A stretch of DNA of 64,000 nucleotides from Thalassospira sp. HF15. GTDB taxonomy: Bacteria > Pseudomonadota > Alphaproteobacteria > Rhodospirillales > Thalassospiraceae. A program made the position numbers and the translations under genes. Under the pieces are notes generated by a model that searched no databases, had not been told where the DNA came from, and saw only the letters and a list, made by a program, of their open reading frames with translations. Below are positions 8,142-18,192 of the stretch, piece by piece; the first letter of the stretch is position 1, and each line of letters starts with the position of its first letter. Location of the stretch: NCBI RefSeq assembly GCF_011806525.1, contig NZ_JAAVKI010000004.1, positions 186,001 through 250,000 of the forward strand. Direction: 5' to 3'.

Positions 8142-9458
8142 ATGGATCCCTTGCTTCTTGCGGCCATTGTTGGCATCGCGACCACACTTGTTCTTTTCTC
8201 AGGAATTCCGGTTGGTATCGGCCTTCTACTGGTCAGCATCGGTTTTATCGTCATCTTTGACGGCACCGGATCGCTTCCGCTTTTGCCCGAAATTCTGTTT
8301 GGCAAACTTGAAAGTTTCGAAGTTCTCGCCATCCCGATGTTCATTCTGATGGGCGCGGTTGTGGCCTCGTCGCGTGCTGGCGGCGACCTTTATTCCGTAC
8401 TTGATCGCTGGCTGACCCGTGTCCCGGGCGGGCTTGTGATTTCAAACCTTGGCGCCTGTGCGATCTTTTCTGCCCTGTCGGGTTCGTCGCCTGCAACCTG
8501 TGCTGCGATTGGCAAGATGGGTATCCCGGCGATGCGCGAACGCGGCTTCCCCGATACCGTCGCGGCCGGCTCGATTGCTGCTGGCGGTACGCTGGGCATC
8601 CTGATCCCGCCAAGTGTCACCATGATCGTCTATGGCATCTCGACGGAAACATCCATCGGACGCCTGTTCCTTGCCGGTCTGCTGCCCGGCCTGCTGGTAA
8701 CGGTCCTGTTCATGTCCTGGTCACTGTATTCGACCTGGCGTCAGGGCAATGCCCAGGCTGCCCTTGGTGTGGTCAAATACAGCTGGAAGGAAAAGTTTGA
8801 AATCCTTCCGCGTGTTCTGCCCTTCCTGGTGATCATTGGTGCCGTTCTGTTTGCCCTTTATGGCGGCGTTGCCACCCCATCGGAAACCGCAGGCGTTGGT
8901 GCGCTGTTCTGCCTGATTACGGCAATGATCGTTTATCGCATGTGGAAACCGGGCCAGCTTTGGAATGTCATGCGTGACACCACCAAAGAGTCGGTGATGA
9001 TCTTGCTCATCATCGGGGCGGCTGGCCTGTTCAGCTATATGCTGTCATCGCTGTTCATCACCCAGTCGATTGCCCAGTGGATTTCCGCCCTTGAGGTCAA
9101 CCGTTGGGTCCTGATGGGCTTCATCAACGTGTTCCTGCTGATCAGTGGCTTCTTCCTGCCGCCGGTTGCCGTGATCCTGATGAGTGCGCCGATCCTGTTG
9201 CCGGTGATCATCAATGCCGGTTTCGACCCCTACTGGTTTGCCGTGATCCTGACCATCAACATGGAGATCGGTCTGATCACCCCGCCGGTCGGCCTGAACC
9301 TGTATGTCATCAATGGCATTGCCCCGGACATCCGCCTGCAAAGCATCCTTAAGGGCGCGTTCCCTTATGTTGTGTGCATGATTCTGGCAATCGTCATTCT
9401 GTGCTTCTTCCCGCAGATCGCCACTTGGCTTCCGGAAACGGTTATTGGAGGACGCTAA
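8142..9458 (+). CDS. dctM: TRAP transporter large permease (DctM/MatM)
   Basis: 438 residues with about twelve membrane helices. Family landmarks are FSGIPVGIGLLLVSIGF, the SSRAGGDLY/LDRWLTRVPGG loop, SALSGSSPATCAAIGKMGIP, GGTLGILIPPSVTMIVYGI and the C-terminal EIGLITPPVGLNLYVI. These mark the ion-transporter superfamily core that moves substrate with sodium. A strong AAGGAGG site precedes the ATG. The stop codon TAA overlaps the matA ATG by one base (TAATG at 9456-9460), so transport and decarboxylase genes are translationally coupled. Confidence 0.95.
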   Translation: MDPLLLAAIVGIATTLVLFSGIPVGIGLLLVSIGFIVIFDGTGSLPLLPEILFGKLESFEVLAIPMFILMGAVVASSRAGGDLYSVLDRWLTRVPGGLVISNLGACAIFSALSGSSPATCAAIGKMGIPAMRERGFPDTVAAGSIAAGGTLGILIPPSVTMIVYGISTETSIGRLFLAGLLPGLLVTVLFMSWSLYSTWRQGNAQAALGVVKYSWKEKFEILPRVLPFLVIIGAVLFALYGGVATPSETAGVGALFCLITAMIVYRMWKPGQLWNVMRDTTKESVMILLIIGAAGLFSYMLSSLFITQSIAQWISALEVNRWVLMGFINVFLLISGFFLPPVAVILMSAPILLPVIINAGFDPYWFAVILTINMEIGLITPPVGLNLYVINGIAPDIRLQSILKGAFPYVVCMILAIVILCFFPQIATWLPETVIGGR

Positions 9459-10774
9459 TGTCAGGCATGTCTGTCAAAAGCTGGCTTTCAAGCATTGCTG
9501 ATCGTGGTCGGGAACTGCTTGATCTGCCGATTTCCACCCCGCAGGAGCCGCTCAAGCAGCTCGGTGCCATGTGCAAGGACCTTGTGTCGCAAAAGGGCGA
9601 GGCACGCGGCACTGCGGCTGCACGCGAAGTCGTCCGGCTTTGGGAAAACCTGCCAGAAGAAGACCATCTGGCCTTCTTCCGAATGATGCAGAACGACTTT
9701 AGTGCAGACCGCGCAAAAGTCACCAAAGCCGCCGAGGCCTTTGCCAAGGACCCGTCCGAGGAAAATCTGGCGGTCCTGACCCAGACGTCCGAGCCGATCC
9801 GTCAGGAACTGCTGCGCAAGATCAACATGGCGCCGGGCGGAACGCGGGCCATTGTCGATATGCGTGAAACCCTGATCGGGCTTCTGAAAAACAACCGTGA
9901 TCTTGAACCGCTCAATGCCGATATGCAGCACCTGCTGACCAGCTGGTTTAACCGTGGTTTCCTTGAACTGCGCCATATCGACTGGGACACCTCGGCCGCC
10001 ATCCTTGAAAAACTGATCCGTTACGAAGCGGTCCATGAAATTCAGGGCTGGGAAGATCTGCGCCGTCGTCTGGCGACCGACCGGAAATGCTTTGCTTTCT
10101 TCCATCCGGCCATTCCGGACGATCCTCTGATCTTTGTCGAGGTCGCCCTTGTCCATGGTCTGGCCGACAGCGTTCAGGCGCTTCTGGCACCCGCCATTGA
10201 CGAAAAGGCGCCTGAAACCGCCAACACGGCAATCTTCTATTCGATCAGCAACTGTCAGGCGGGGCTCAAGGGCATTTCATTTGGCAACTTCCTGATCAAA
10301 CAGGTGGTCGAGGAACTCAAACGCGAATTCCCGCAGCTCAAACAGTTCGCCACCCTGTCGCCCATTCCGGGCTTCATGGGCTGGCTGCGCACCCGTCAGA
10401 AAAGCAAGGCCAACGACGCCCAGCTTGCCGGTCAGGTACTTGAAGGCTTAAGCGAGGATGGCTGGATCAACGATCCGGTCAAAGTCGCCAAGCTGCAAAA
10501 GCCGACGCTTTCGCTGTGTGCGACCTATCTTGCCACCTGCAAGCGCGGCAAATCCCCGCTTGATCCCACCGCGCGGTTCCATCTTGGCAATGGTGCACAG
10601 CTTGAACGCCTGAACTGGCTTGGCGACACGTCGGACAAGGGTCTGCGTCAGGCGGGCGGCATGATGGTGAATTACGCCTATCACCTTGATGATATCGAGA
10701 AAAACCACGAAGCACTGATGAATGACGGAAAGATCGCCACATCGAAATCCGTCGCACAACTTGCCGGAATTTAA
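9458..10774 (+). CDS. matA: Malonyl-CoA decarboxylase
   Basis: 438 residues. It converts malonyl-CoA to acetyl-CoA and CO2. The helical N-terminal half is followed by the acetyltransferase-like catalytic domain, with CFAFFHPAIPDDPLIFVEVAL, FYSISNCQAGLKGISFGNFL, the Ser-bearing LSPIPGFMGW and late HLGNGAQLERLNWLGD. These contain the His/Ser pair known for the family. The ATG at 9458 has GGAGGAC upstream and overlaps the dctM stop. An in-frame extension upstream lies inside dctM and is not used. With matB, it allows growth on malonate. Confidence 0.95.
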   Translation: MSGMSVKSWLSSIADRGRELLDLPISTPQEPLKQLGAMCKDLVSQKGEARGTAAAREVVRLWENLPEEDHLAFFRMMQNDFSADRAKVTKAAEAFAKDPSEENLAVLTQTSEPIRQELLRKINMAPGGTRAIVDMRETLIGLLKNNRDLEPLNADMQHLLTSWFNRGFLELRHIDWDTSAAILEKLIRYEAVHEIQGWEDLRRRLATDRKCFAFFHPAIPDDPLIFVEVALVHGLADSVQALLAPAIDEKAPETANTAIFYSISNCQAGLKGISFGNFLIKQVVEELKREFPQLKQFATLSPIPGFMGWLRTRQKSKANDAQLAGQVLEGLSEDGWINDPVKVAKLQKPTLSLCATYLATCKRGKSPLDPTARFHLGNGAQLERLNWLGDTSDKGLRQAGGMMVNYAYHLDDIEKNHEALMNDGKIATSKSVAQLAGI

Positions 10775-10780
10775 ACAGGT

Positions 10781-12313
10781 ATGACCATGTCAGATAATCT
10801 TTTTCAAACATTTCTGGACCGTTTTCCGGCCGACAAATCCCGCACGTTCCTGATCGAACGCGACGGCACCGAACGCAGCTTTGCCTGGCTGCTGGATCAG
10901 ACCGGTCGCTATGCAGCTGTTCTTGCCGCTCATGGCGTGGTCAAGGGCGACCGGGTGGCCGCACAGGTCGACAAATCATCAGATGTGATCGCGCTTTATC
11001 TTGCCTGCCTGCAACTTGGTGCCATTCACCTGCCGCTCAATACGGCCTATACCGGCGATGAAATCGCCTATTTCCTTGGCGACGCAGCCCCGCGCGCCTT
11101 TGTCTGCCGTCCGGCCCATATGGATGCGGCCAACAAACTCGGGGCGCAAAACGGCGTCGCCGCTGTTCTGTCGTTGGGCACAAACGGCGATGGCAGCCTC
11201 AATGACGAGGCTTCCGACGTCAAACCCCTGATCGATATTGTCGATGCTAACAAGGATGACGTTGCTGCCATCCTTTACACATCGGGCACGACTGGCCGAT
11301 CCAAAGGCGCGATGCTGACCCACAACAATCTGGGGTCAAACGCCAAGACCCTGCATCAGGCATGGGGTTTCAAGCCGGGCGATACCCTGCTGCATGCCCT
11401 GCCGCTGTTTCACACCCACGGTCTGTTTGTCGCCATCAACATCATGCTGATGAATGGCGGCAAGGTGATCTTGCTGCCGAAATTCGATGCCGATGACGTG
11501 ATCGAACGTCTGCCGCAATCCACCGTCCTGATGGGCGTTCCGACCTTCTATACCCGCCTGCTGGCGCATCCCAAGTTTGAACGTGATGTGACCGCGAACA
11601 TGCGTCTGTTTGTCTCGGGCTCGGCCCCGCTTCTGGCCGAAACCCATGACGCGTTCTTTGAACGCACCGGGCACAAGATCCTTGAACGCTACGGCATGAC
11701 CGAAACCTGCATGAACACCTCCAACCCGCTTGATGGTGAACGCCGTCCGGGTGCGGTTGGCCCGACCCTGCCCGGGATCGAGGCACGCGTGTGTGACAAG
11801 GATGGCAATGTTCTTGGTGCTGGTGAAATCGGCGTGCTTGAAGTCCGTGGCCCGAACGTTTTCAAGGGTTACTGGCAGATGCCGGAAAAAACCGCATCCG
11901 AATTCCGGTCTGACGGGTTCTTCATCACCGGCGATCTCGCCACCATCGGCGAAGACGGCTATGTCACCATCGTTGGCCGTGACAAGGACCTGATCATTTC
12001 CGGTGGCTTTAACGTCTATCCCAAGGAAGTCGAAGAAGTCATCGCCGAGTATGACGAGGTCGACGAAGTCGCGATCTTTGGTCTGCCCCACCCGGACTTT
12101 GGCGAAGCCGTTGCCGGTGTGATTGTGGCTGCCAATGGTGATCAGCCCGACACCGACGTCCTCATCAAACGCACCCAGGACAAGCTTGCCAAATTCAAGG
12201 TCCCCAAACGCATCTGGGTGATCAAGGAACTGCCGCGCAACACCATGGGTAAGATTCAAAAGGCCCAGTTGCGCAAGCAATACGAAGATACCTTTACCTC
12301 CCCTGCGACCTAG
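10781..12313 (+). CDS. matB: Malonyl-CoA synthetase (acyl-adenylating)
   Basis: 510 residues of the ANL superfamily. Motifs in order are the ATP loop ILYTSGTTGRSKGAMLTH (~residues 165-182), LPLFHTHGLFVA, ERYGMTETCMN, the hinge region TGDLATIGEDGYVTIVGRDK, DLIISGGFNVYPKEVEE and the catalytic-lysine end PRNTMGKIQK. It makes malonyl-CoA from malonate, ATP and CoA, which feeds matA. It starts six bases after the matA stop, and a second ATG lies two codons in (10787). A hairpin with a T run at 12403-12432 ends the operon. Confidence 0.95.
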   Translation: MTMSDNLFQTFLDRFPADKSRTFLIERDGTERSFAWLLDQTGRYAAVLAAHGVVKGDRVAAQVDKSSDVIALYLACLQLGAIHLPLNTAYTGDEIAYFLGDAAPRAFVCRPAHMDAANKLGAQNGVAAVLSLGTNGDGSLNDEASDVKPLIDIVDANKDDVAAILYTSGTTGRSKGAMLTHNNLGSNAKTLHQAWGFKPGDTLLHALPLFHTHGLFVAINIMLMNGGKVILLPKFDADDVIERLPQSTVLMGVPTFYTRLLAHPKFERDVTANMRLFVSGSAPLLAETHDAFFERTGHKILERYGMTETCMNTSNPLDGERRPGAVGPTLPGIEARVCDKDGNVLGAGEIGVLEVRGPNVFKGYWQMPEKTASEFRSDGFFITGDLATIGEDGYVTIVGRDKDLIISGGFNVYPKEVEEVIAEYDEVDEVAIFGLPHPDFGEAVAGVIVAANGDQPDTDVLIKRTQDKLAKFKVPKRIWVIKELPRNTMGKIQKAQLRKQYEDTFTSPAT

Positions 12314-12402
12314 ACGTTGTAGCCATACTCCCGCTGCACAGGGCTTTCCTGCTAACAGAAAGCCCTGCCCCGCAGCACCCATCGGGTCTCTGACCCAACC
12401 TT

Positions 12403-12432
12403 CCGGCCGGATTTATCTGGCCGGTTTTTTTT
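12403..12432 (+). terminator. Rho-independent terminator after matB
   Basis: CCGGCC at 12403-12408 pairs with GGCCGG at 12419-12424, with a few extra inner pairs, and is followed by eight T residues. Confidence 0.85.
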
Positions 12433-12567
12433 GCCTGCTCCACGGAAATCGAAATCCGTCATTTCTAACGTTGTGCAATTATTAGGGAATATACGCAAAC
12501 AATGCTAAATTAGAATTCAACCTGAAGGCGCGTCCAAAAATACCAGAAACAAAAATAACTGGGATTG

Positions 12568-13287
12568 ATGACCAAGCTTGATGATGCAATAGACCGGGTT
12601 TCGCGCAACATCGCCCAGACCGGCGCCCTGACAAAAGAGGCATCGCGTCGCTACGAACAGATGTTTGCCGATTTCCGCGTGGAGCTGGACCGCACACTTG
12701 ATGCGTCCGAAACGCTTGCCGATGCCGCACAGGCCACCATGGCGATGCTCGAACAGGCATCAAACCTTTTGCGTGACAGCTTCCCCAACCCGCAGCCGCG
12801 CGCCTGCCGTGATCAATGCAGTGCCTGCTGCCACCTGTTTGTCAGTGTGCCACCCGGCGTGACTGAGTTGATCGCATCCCACATCAAGGCAACTTTCACG
12901 GCCGCGCAAACAAACGCCCTGTTGGATCGTCTGCGCGTTGCGGCCAATGAAATTGAACAGTTTACTAAAACCAATGAGGTTCGCGCCCGCTGTCCGTTGC
13001 TTGATGAGCAGGACCGTTGCAGCATCTATGACATGCGCCCGCTGACCTGCCGTGCCTTTACCTCGGCGGATGCCGGTCTGTGCCACGCCATGGTATTTGG
13101 CGACAGCGCACAGCAAACGGCCCGCATTGATCAGGACCCCGGCCACTATCGCCTGCATATCGAGGCCACCGAAGCCCTGCAAAATCTGGCAACCCGACGC
13201 GGCCTTGAGGGTCGGCAGAAAGGCTTTGTCCATGCCCTGCTGGATCGGCTTGATAACGGACTTGAAAACGGACCGGCATCGGCCTGA
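12568..13287 (+). CDS. YkgJ-family cysteine-cluster protein
   Basis: 239 residues from ATG 12568; a TTG directly before it is in frame but unneeded. The first ~70 residues look helical and may form a coiled coil. The YkgJ-type zinc/iron-binding core follows: CRDQCSACCHLF (residues ~82-93), then RCPLLDEQDRCSIYDMRP with LTCRAFTSAD, and a later Cys in GLCHAM. This CxxxCxxCC...C...C...C pattern defines PF03692, whose members are thought to hold a metal or cluster and have no settled function. It is a single gene between the malonate operon terminator and an SDR gene. Confidence 0.85.
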   Translation: MTKLDDAIDRVSRNIAQTGALTKEASRRYEQMFADFRVELDRTLDASETLADAAQATMAMLEQASNLLRDSFPNPQPRACRDQCSACCHLFVSVPPGVTELIASHIKATFTAAQTNALLDRLRVAANEIEQFTKTNEVRARCPLLDEQDRCSIYDMRPLTCRAFTSADAGLCHAMVFGDSAQQTARIDQDPGHYRLHIEATEALQNLATRRGLEGRQKGFVHALLDRLDNGLENGPASA

Positions 13288-13388
13288 TATAAACGCCTTG
13301 CAATTTCGCGCAAACACGACCATTTCCCCAAGGTTCCTCAAGGGTTGGGCAGCCGCCTGACCTTGCCATCAAAACCAATGGGGCAGAC

Positions 13389-14177
13389 ATGCAAAACCCG
13401 TCCGCACAAGCACCGCGCGTGGCCTTCATCACCGGCGGCGCACAGGGGCTTGGCCTTGGCATTTCACGTCATCTTCTGGGCCTTGGCTGGAAGGTCGCAA
13501 TGTTTGATATCGACGAAACGGCTGGGCACGAGGCCATTGATACCCTTGATGCTAAAGAGCGCGACCGCACGCTGTTCTTTCAGGGCGACGTCGCGGTTGA
13601 AGCCGATATCAAGCTTGCCATTCAGCAATGCTTTGACCGGTTTGGCCGCATCGATGGCCTGATCAACAATGCCGGCATTGCCGATCCGCACGTGCCCAAC
13701 ATCGAAGACCTTGAATGGGATCAATGGCAACGCGTGATCAACGTCAATCTGGGTGGTGTATTTCTTGCGACCAAACACGCGACACAGCACCTGCGTGACA
13801 CCAAGGGCGCGATCATCAATATCGCCTCCACCCGCGCCTTCCAGTCAGAGGCCAACACAGAACCCTATGCAGCGTCAAAGGGCGGCATCGTTGCCCTGAC
13901 CCATGCCCTGGCCGTCAGTCTTTCTGGCGCCATTCGCGTCAACGCCATCGCACCGGGCTGGATCGAAGTCGGTGACTGGCAGAAAAAGGCCAACAAAACC
14001 AACCCCGATCACAGCGTCGCCGACAAGGCACAGCACCCGGTGGGTCGTGTCGGCACCCCCAACGACATCGCACAGGCCGTTTCCTTCCTGCTGGATGGTG
14101 ACAAGTCAGGCTTCATGACCGGCGAAACCATCCGCATTGATGGCGGCATGACGCATAAGATGATTTACGTCGATTAA
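13389..14177 (+). CDS. Short-chain dehydrogenase/reductase
   Basis: 262 residues with all classical SDR marks: the NAD(P) loop TGGAQGLGLGI near the N-terminus, NNAGIAD, the catalytic Ser/Tyr/Lys region (INIASTRAFQSEANTEPYAASKGG, with Ser in NIAST and YAASK) and the C-terminal GETIRIDGGM. An acidic DID at the end of the second strand suggests preference for NAD over NADP. The substrate is not evident. The gene is followed by a strong bidirectional terminator shared with the convergent dxs. Confidence 0.9.
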   Translation: MQNPSAQAPRVAFITGGAQGLGLGISRHLLGLGWKVAMFDIDETAGHEAIDTLDAKERDRTLFFQGDVAVEADIKLAIQQCFDRFGRIDGLINNAGIADPHVPNIEDLEWDQWQRVINVNLGGVFLATKHATQHLRDTKGAIINIASTRAFQSEANTEPYAASKGGIVALTHALAVSLSGAIRVNAIAPGWIEVGDWQKKANKTNPDHSVADKAQHPVGRVGTPNDIAQAVSFLLDGDKSGFMTGETIRIDGGMTHKMIYVD

Positions 14178-14194
14178 ACCAGCCAAAGAATGAA

Positions 14195-14236
14195 AAAAGG
14201 CCGGTCTGTCATTTCTGACGACCGGCCTTTTGTTTT
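14195..14236. terminator. Bidirectional terminator between the SDR gene and dxs
   Basis: AAAAGGCCGGTC at 14195-14206 pairs with GACCGGCCTTTT at 14220-14231, a 12-bp stem flanked by A and T runs that serve both converging transcripts. Confidence 0.9.
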
Positions 14237-14256
14237 TCGGAAAGTCTTCGCTTCGC

Positions 14257-16176
14257 TCAGGCGCGCGCCTTGTTCTCGCTCATGCCAAGTGCGCCAAGCG
14301 CTGTCTTGACGATGGCTTTGGCATCAAGCCCGGCCTTCTCGTACTGGATTTCCGGCTTGTCGTGATCAATCAGCGCATCAGGCAATGCCATGGTGCGGAC
14401 CTTAAGGCCGTTATCCAGCAATCCCTGCCCTGCCATATGCTGCAGAACCATCGCGCCAAAGCCGTTGATCGACCCTTCTTCGATGGTGATCAGGACTTCA
14501 TGGTTGCGCGCAAGGTCCGCAATCAATTCATGATCCAGCGGCTTGGCAAAGCGCGCATCGGCCACCGTCGCCGGAAGACCGCGTGCAGCCAAATCCTCAG
14601 CCGCAACAAGCGCCTCGGCCAGTCGCGTACCATAAGAAAGAATGGCAATCTTGCCACCTTCGCGCAGGATACGACCCTTGCCGATTTCAAGGACTTTGCC
14701 CTCAGCTGGCATTTCAACGCCAACACCCTCGCCGCGCGGATAACGGAACGCAGATGGCCGATCATCAATCGCCCATGCGGTCGTCGTCATATGCACCAGT
14801 TCCGCCTCATCAGCAGCTGCCATCAGAACGAAGTTCGGCAAACAGCCCAGATAGGCAATGTCATAGGCCCCGGCATGGGTCGCGCCGTCCGCGCCGACCA
14901 GACCGGCGCGGTCCATGGCAAAACGCACCGGCAGGTTCTGGATCGCAACATCATGTACGACCTGATCATAGCCGCGCTGCAGGAAAGTCGAATACAGCGT
15001 GCAGAACGGTTTGTATCCTTCGCACGCCATCCCGGCGGCAAAGGTCACCGCGTGTTGTTCGGCAATCCCGACATCAAAAGCACGATCAGGGAAATGATCG
15101 GCAAAAATATTCACGCCCGTGCCTGATGGCATGGCGGCGGTGATCGCGGTGATTTTCTCGTCCTTCTCGGCAAGCTTCACCAGCGTTTCGCCATACACCT
15201 TGGTGTAGCTTGGCGCGTTCGGCGTCGGCTTGGCCTGCTTGCCAGTCACAACGTCAAACTTGGCAACGCCATGATATTTGTCGGCGGCATTTTCGGCGGG
15301 GCCATAGCCCTTGCCCTTTTGCGTCACCGCATGGATCAGGATCGGGCCATCAACATCGGCATCACGCACGTTCTTTAGAACCGGCAACAGATGATCCATG
15401 TTGTGACCATCAATCGGCCCGACATAGAAGAAGCCCATCTCTTCAAACAGGGTCCCGCCCGTGACCATGCCACGGGTATATTCTTCAAGCTTGCGGGCGG
15501 CTTCTTCGATCTGGCGCGGCAGATGCTTGGTCAGGCCCTTGGCCGCATTGCGTAAGCCCTGATAGCCCTTGCCCGAAATCAGACGCGACAGATACCCCGA
15601 CATTGATCCCACCGGCGGGGCAATCGACATGTCGTTGTCATTCAGGATCACAATCAAACGCTGGTCGGTGGCGGCGGCATTGTTCATTGCCTCATAGGCC
15701 ATGCCCGCACTCATCGACCCATCACCGATCACGGCAATCACGTTCTTGCGTTTGTCATCGGAAAGCTGGTTGGCAACCGCCATACCGAGGCCTGCCGAGA
15801 TCGAGGTGGAGCTATGACCAGCCCCGAACGGATCATATTCGGATTCGGACCGCTTGGTGAAACCGGACAACCCGCCACCCTGACGGATGGTGCGGATACG
15901 ATCACGCCGCCCGGTCAGGATTTTATGCGGATAGCACTGATGACCGACATCCCAGATCAAACGATCATAGGGCGTATCAAACAGGTAGTGGATCGCAACG
16001 GTCAGCTCGACAACACCAAGCCCCGCCCCCAGATGTCCGCCTGTGACCGATACCGCATCAATCACCTCGGCGCGCAATTCATCGGCAACCTGCTTCATCT
16101 GGGCAGGCTGCAATGTGCGCAGCTCTTCAGGGGTATTGATGGTATCCAGCAGCGGGGTCTTGGAGGTCGTGCTCAT
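14257..16176 (-). CDS. dxs: 1-deoxy-D-xylulose-5-phosphate synthase
   Basis: 639 residues from ATG 16176 ([13 protein letters not shown]). A TTG six codons upstream is in frame but weaker. It joins pyruvate and glyceraldehyde-3-phosphate to start the MEP isoprenoid pathway. Landmarks are [19 protein letters not shown], the [16 protein letters not shown] substrate loop, the thiamine site [17 protein letters not shown] with [39 protein letters not shown] and [16 protein letters not shown]. xseB, ispA and a hydrolase lie upstream on the same strand, as in the frequent alphaproteobacterial xseB-ispA-dxs cluster. Confidence 0.97.
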   Translation of the reverse strand: MSTTSKTPLLDTINTPEELRTLQPAQMKQVADELRAEVIDAVSVTGGHLGAGLGVVELTVAIHYLFDTPYDRLIWDVGHQCYPHKILTGRRDRIRTIRQGGGLSGFTKRSESEYDPFGAGHSSTSISAGLGMAVANQLSDDKRKNVIAVIGDGSMSAGMAYEAMNNAAATDQRLIVILNDNDMSIAPPVGSMSGYLSRLISGKGYQGLRNAAKGLTKHLPRQIEEAARKLEEYTRGMVTGGTLFEEMGFFYVGPIDGHNMDHLLPVLKNVRDADVDGPILIHAVTQKGKGYGPAENAADKYHGVAKFDVVTGKQAKPTPNAPSYTKVYGETLVKLAEKDEKITAITAAMPSGTGVNIFADHFPDRAFDVGIAEQHAVTFAAGMACEGYKPFCTLYSTFLQRGYDQVVHDVAIQNLPVRFAMDRAGLVGADGATHAGAYDIAYLGCLPNFVLMAAADEAELVHMTTTAWAIDDRPSAFRYPRGEGVGVEMPAEGKVLEIGKGRILREGGKIAILSYGTRLAEALVAAEDLAARGLPATVADARFAKPLDHELIADLARNHEVLITIEEGSINGFGAMVLQHMAGQGLLDNGLKVRTMALPDALIDHDKPEIQYEKAGLDAKAIVKTALGALGMSENKARA

Positions 16177-16277
16177 TCCGATCTCGATTTTCAATTTTTT
16201 GTATGGCGTTATTTACAACAGGGTGACTGTTATGGCGCCATGTTGCAAGCTGCGTAAAATAGCGGGGTTCGACTGAA

Positions 16278-17246
16278 TTAGCGACCCTGAATTTCACCTG
16301 ATTTTACCCGCTCAAGGAAACGGTGGATCACCTGCTCGACAGCCCGGTGAATGGTGTCACGATCCTGTCCAAAATCCCGGCAGAGATAGCCGAAGTTCTC
16401 GGCAATATATGGGGTGCATTTCGGCAAGAAGGAATAGTGCCCGGCCCCTTTGACCTTCACAAACTTTGCGCGCCCGCGCAAAAGATTGCGGAAATGGGCG
16501 GCATTCGCATGATCATGCAGGATTTCATCCGTATCGGCTTCGATGAACAGCATCGGGATATCAATATCGCCAACGCCTTCATCGGTGGCCGCCACCCCGA
16601 AGGCAGGCGTAATCGCGATGATGGCAGCAACCCGGTCATCGCGTTCCGATATCACCGGTCCGCCATACACATTGTGTAACCGGTCGATATGATGGTCGCT
16701 CGGCGCGTGCTGGCAAATGACCCGATCATTCTCGGCATTGATTTCGCAATAATCCTGCCAGGCCTGGGCATCAAAATCCCAACCGGCCAGCTTAAGAACT
16801 GTTGCCCCACCCGCCGAATGCCCCAAGGCATAGATTTTATCGGGATCAATCTGCGGCCCGATCTCGGAATGCTGCAGCAACAAATCAAGTGCGAGGCGCA
16901 TTTCCTGCGGACGACGCTCGATAATCGCCAATTGTCGGGCCTCGGAAGCATCAAGGTAATTATCGCCGTGATGCTGCGGGGCAGCCACGATATAGCCCCG
17001 CCTTGCCAGATATTCCGCCAACCAGAACTGATTGAACCGATGCCCTTCCGAACCATGCGAAAACAGCACGATGGGAAACGGACCGTCAGCCGCAAAGTCG
17101 GCACCACGCGCCGCACTCGATGCCACGCCCATATGCCGCACGGCGTTTTCCGGCGCCGTTGCCGGATACCAGATCGCCAGCGGAAACGGATCTTTGTCAA
17201 ACAGCCGGTCGCGAAAACCGGCTGTGTATGGGGGCTTGTCCGTCAT
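16278..17246 (-). CDS. Alpha/beta hydrolase (dienelactone hydrolase / PAF-acetylhydrolase-like)
   Basis: 322 residues. Strand and nucleophile-elbow motifs are clear: VLFSHGSEGHRFN (oxyanion region), IYALGHSAGGATVLKLAG with the catalytic Ser in GHSAGG, MLFIEADTDEIL (acid) and GAGHYSFLP (His). No signal peptide is seen, so it is cytoplasmic. It lies between ispA (25 bp upstream) and dxs (~100 bp downstream) on one strand, so it is probably cotranscribed, although hydrolases of this type are not part of the MEP pathway. The substrate is unknown. Confidence 0.85.
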   Translation of the reverse strand: MTDKPPYTAGFRDRLFDKDPFPLAIWYPATAPENAVRHMGVASSAARGADFAADGPFPIVLFSHGSEGHRFNQFWLAEYLARRGYIVAAPQHHGDNYLDASEARQLAIIERRPQEMRLALDLLLQHSEIGPQIDPDKIYALGHSAGGATVLKLAGWDFDAQAWQDYCEINAENDRVICQHAPSDHHIDRLHNVYGGPVISERDDRVAAIIAITPAFGVAATDEGVGDIDIPMLFIEADTDEILHDHANAAHFRNLLRGRAKFVKVKGAGHYSFLPKCTPYIAENFGYLCRDFGQDRDTIHRAVEQVIHRFLERVKSGEIQGR

Positions 17247-17271
17247 GACAGTTTTCTAAGACCGCAAACGA

Positions 17272-18165
17272 TCAGCGGCCGCGCTCAACAACGAAACGTG
17301 CCACCGCACGCAGCGGCTCGGCCTCGCCGTCAAAGCAATTCAGGTGATTGATCGCCTGATCGCACAGCATGCTGGCCTGTTCCCGCGCCTGTTCCAGACC
17401 CAGCAGTTTGACGAAGGTCGATTTTTCCTGATCGGCATCCTTGCCAGCCGTCTTGCCAAGCTCTTCACTGCTGGCCTCGACATCAAGAATGTCATCCTTG
17501 ATCTGGAACGCCAGCCCCATGTCATGGGCATAGGACCGAAGCGCTAAACGAATGCTTTTTGGTGCCTTGCCAAGGATTGCCCCGGCTTCGCAGGCAAAGG
17601 CAAACATCCGCCCGGTTTTAAGCAAATGCAGGTGTGTCACCTGTGCCTGATCAAAGCTCTGCCCTTCGCCGGCCAGATCAATCATCTGCCCGCCGACCAT
17701 GCCATACGGCCCTGCCGCACGGGCAAGCGCACGTACCAGATCGGTGCAAACACGCGGGTCTGGGTGGGTATCTTCATCGGCCAGCACTTCAAACGCCTGG
17801 GTCAGCAAAGCATCCCCGGCCAAAATCGCCGTCGCCTCGTCATATTGCTTGTGACAGCTGGGTTTGCCGCGCCGCAGATCATCATCATCCATCGCTGGCA
17901 AATCGTCATGGATCAGCGAATAGCTGTGCACCATCTCAACCGCAGCAGCCACGCGAAGGGCCGAGCGACGCGAAACCTTGAACAACCCGGCAGAGCTTAA
18001 CACCAGAAACGGGCGCAGGCGTTTGCCATCGCCCAGCGTCGAATAACGCATCGCCTGATACAGGCGCTGTTCAATCTGGCCATTGGCACGGGGCAGAATC
18101 CCGTCAAGCGTCTCGCCCAGATCAGCAGACGCCGCACTCAGTCCGGCAAGCAAGTCGTAACTCAC
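17272..18165 (-). CDS. ispA: Short-chain polyprenyl diphosphate synthase (farnesyl/geranylgeranyl type)
   Basis: 297 residues of the trans-isoprenyl diphosphate synthase family. The first aspartate-rich motif reads DDLPAMDDDDLRRGKPS and the second DDILD, with GDGKRLRPFLVLSSA upstream and the lysine region KTAGKDADQEKSTFV between. It condenses isopentenyl diphosphate with allylic diphosphates. Whether the product is C15 or C20 cannot be fixed from sequence alone. It is 27 bp after xseB and in one operon with dxs. Confidence 0.93.
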   Translation of the reverse strand: MSYDLLAGLSAASADLGETLDGILPRANGQIEQRLYQAMRYSTLGDGKRLRPFLVLSSAGLFKVSRRSALRVAAAVEMVHSYSLIHDDLPAMDDDDLRRGKPSCHKQYDEATAILAGDALLTQAFEVLADEDTHPDPRVCTDLVRALARAAGPYGMVGGQMIDLAGEGQSFDQAQVTHLHLLKTGRMFAFACEAGAILGKAPKSIRLALRSYAHDMGLAFQIKDDILDVEASSEELGKTAGKDADQEKSTFVKLLGLEQAREQASMLCDQAINHLNCFDGEAEPLRAVARFVVERGR

Positions 18166-18192
18166 GACGGTCTCCGATTATTCAATATCTGG

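Noticed and set aside
14230..15126. A 298-codon plus-strand frame antisense to dxs
   Set aside because: dxs is an unmistakable full-length enzyme on the other strand, and the antisense frame has no family or ribosome site.
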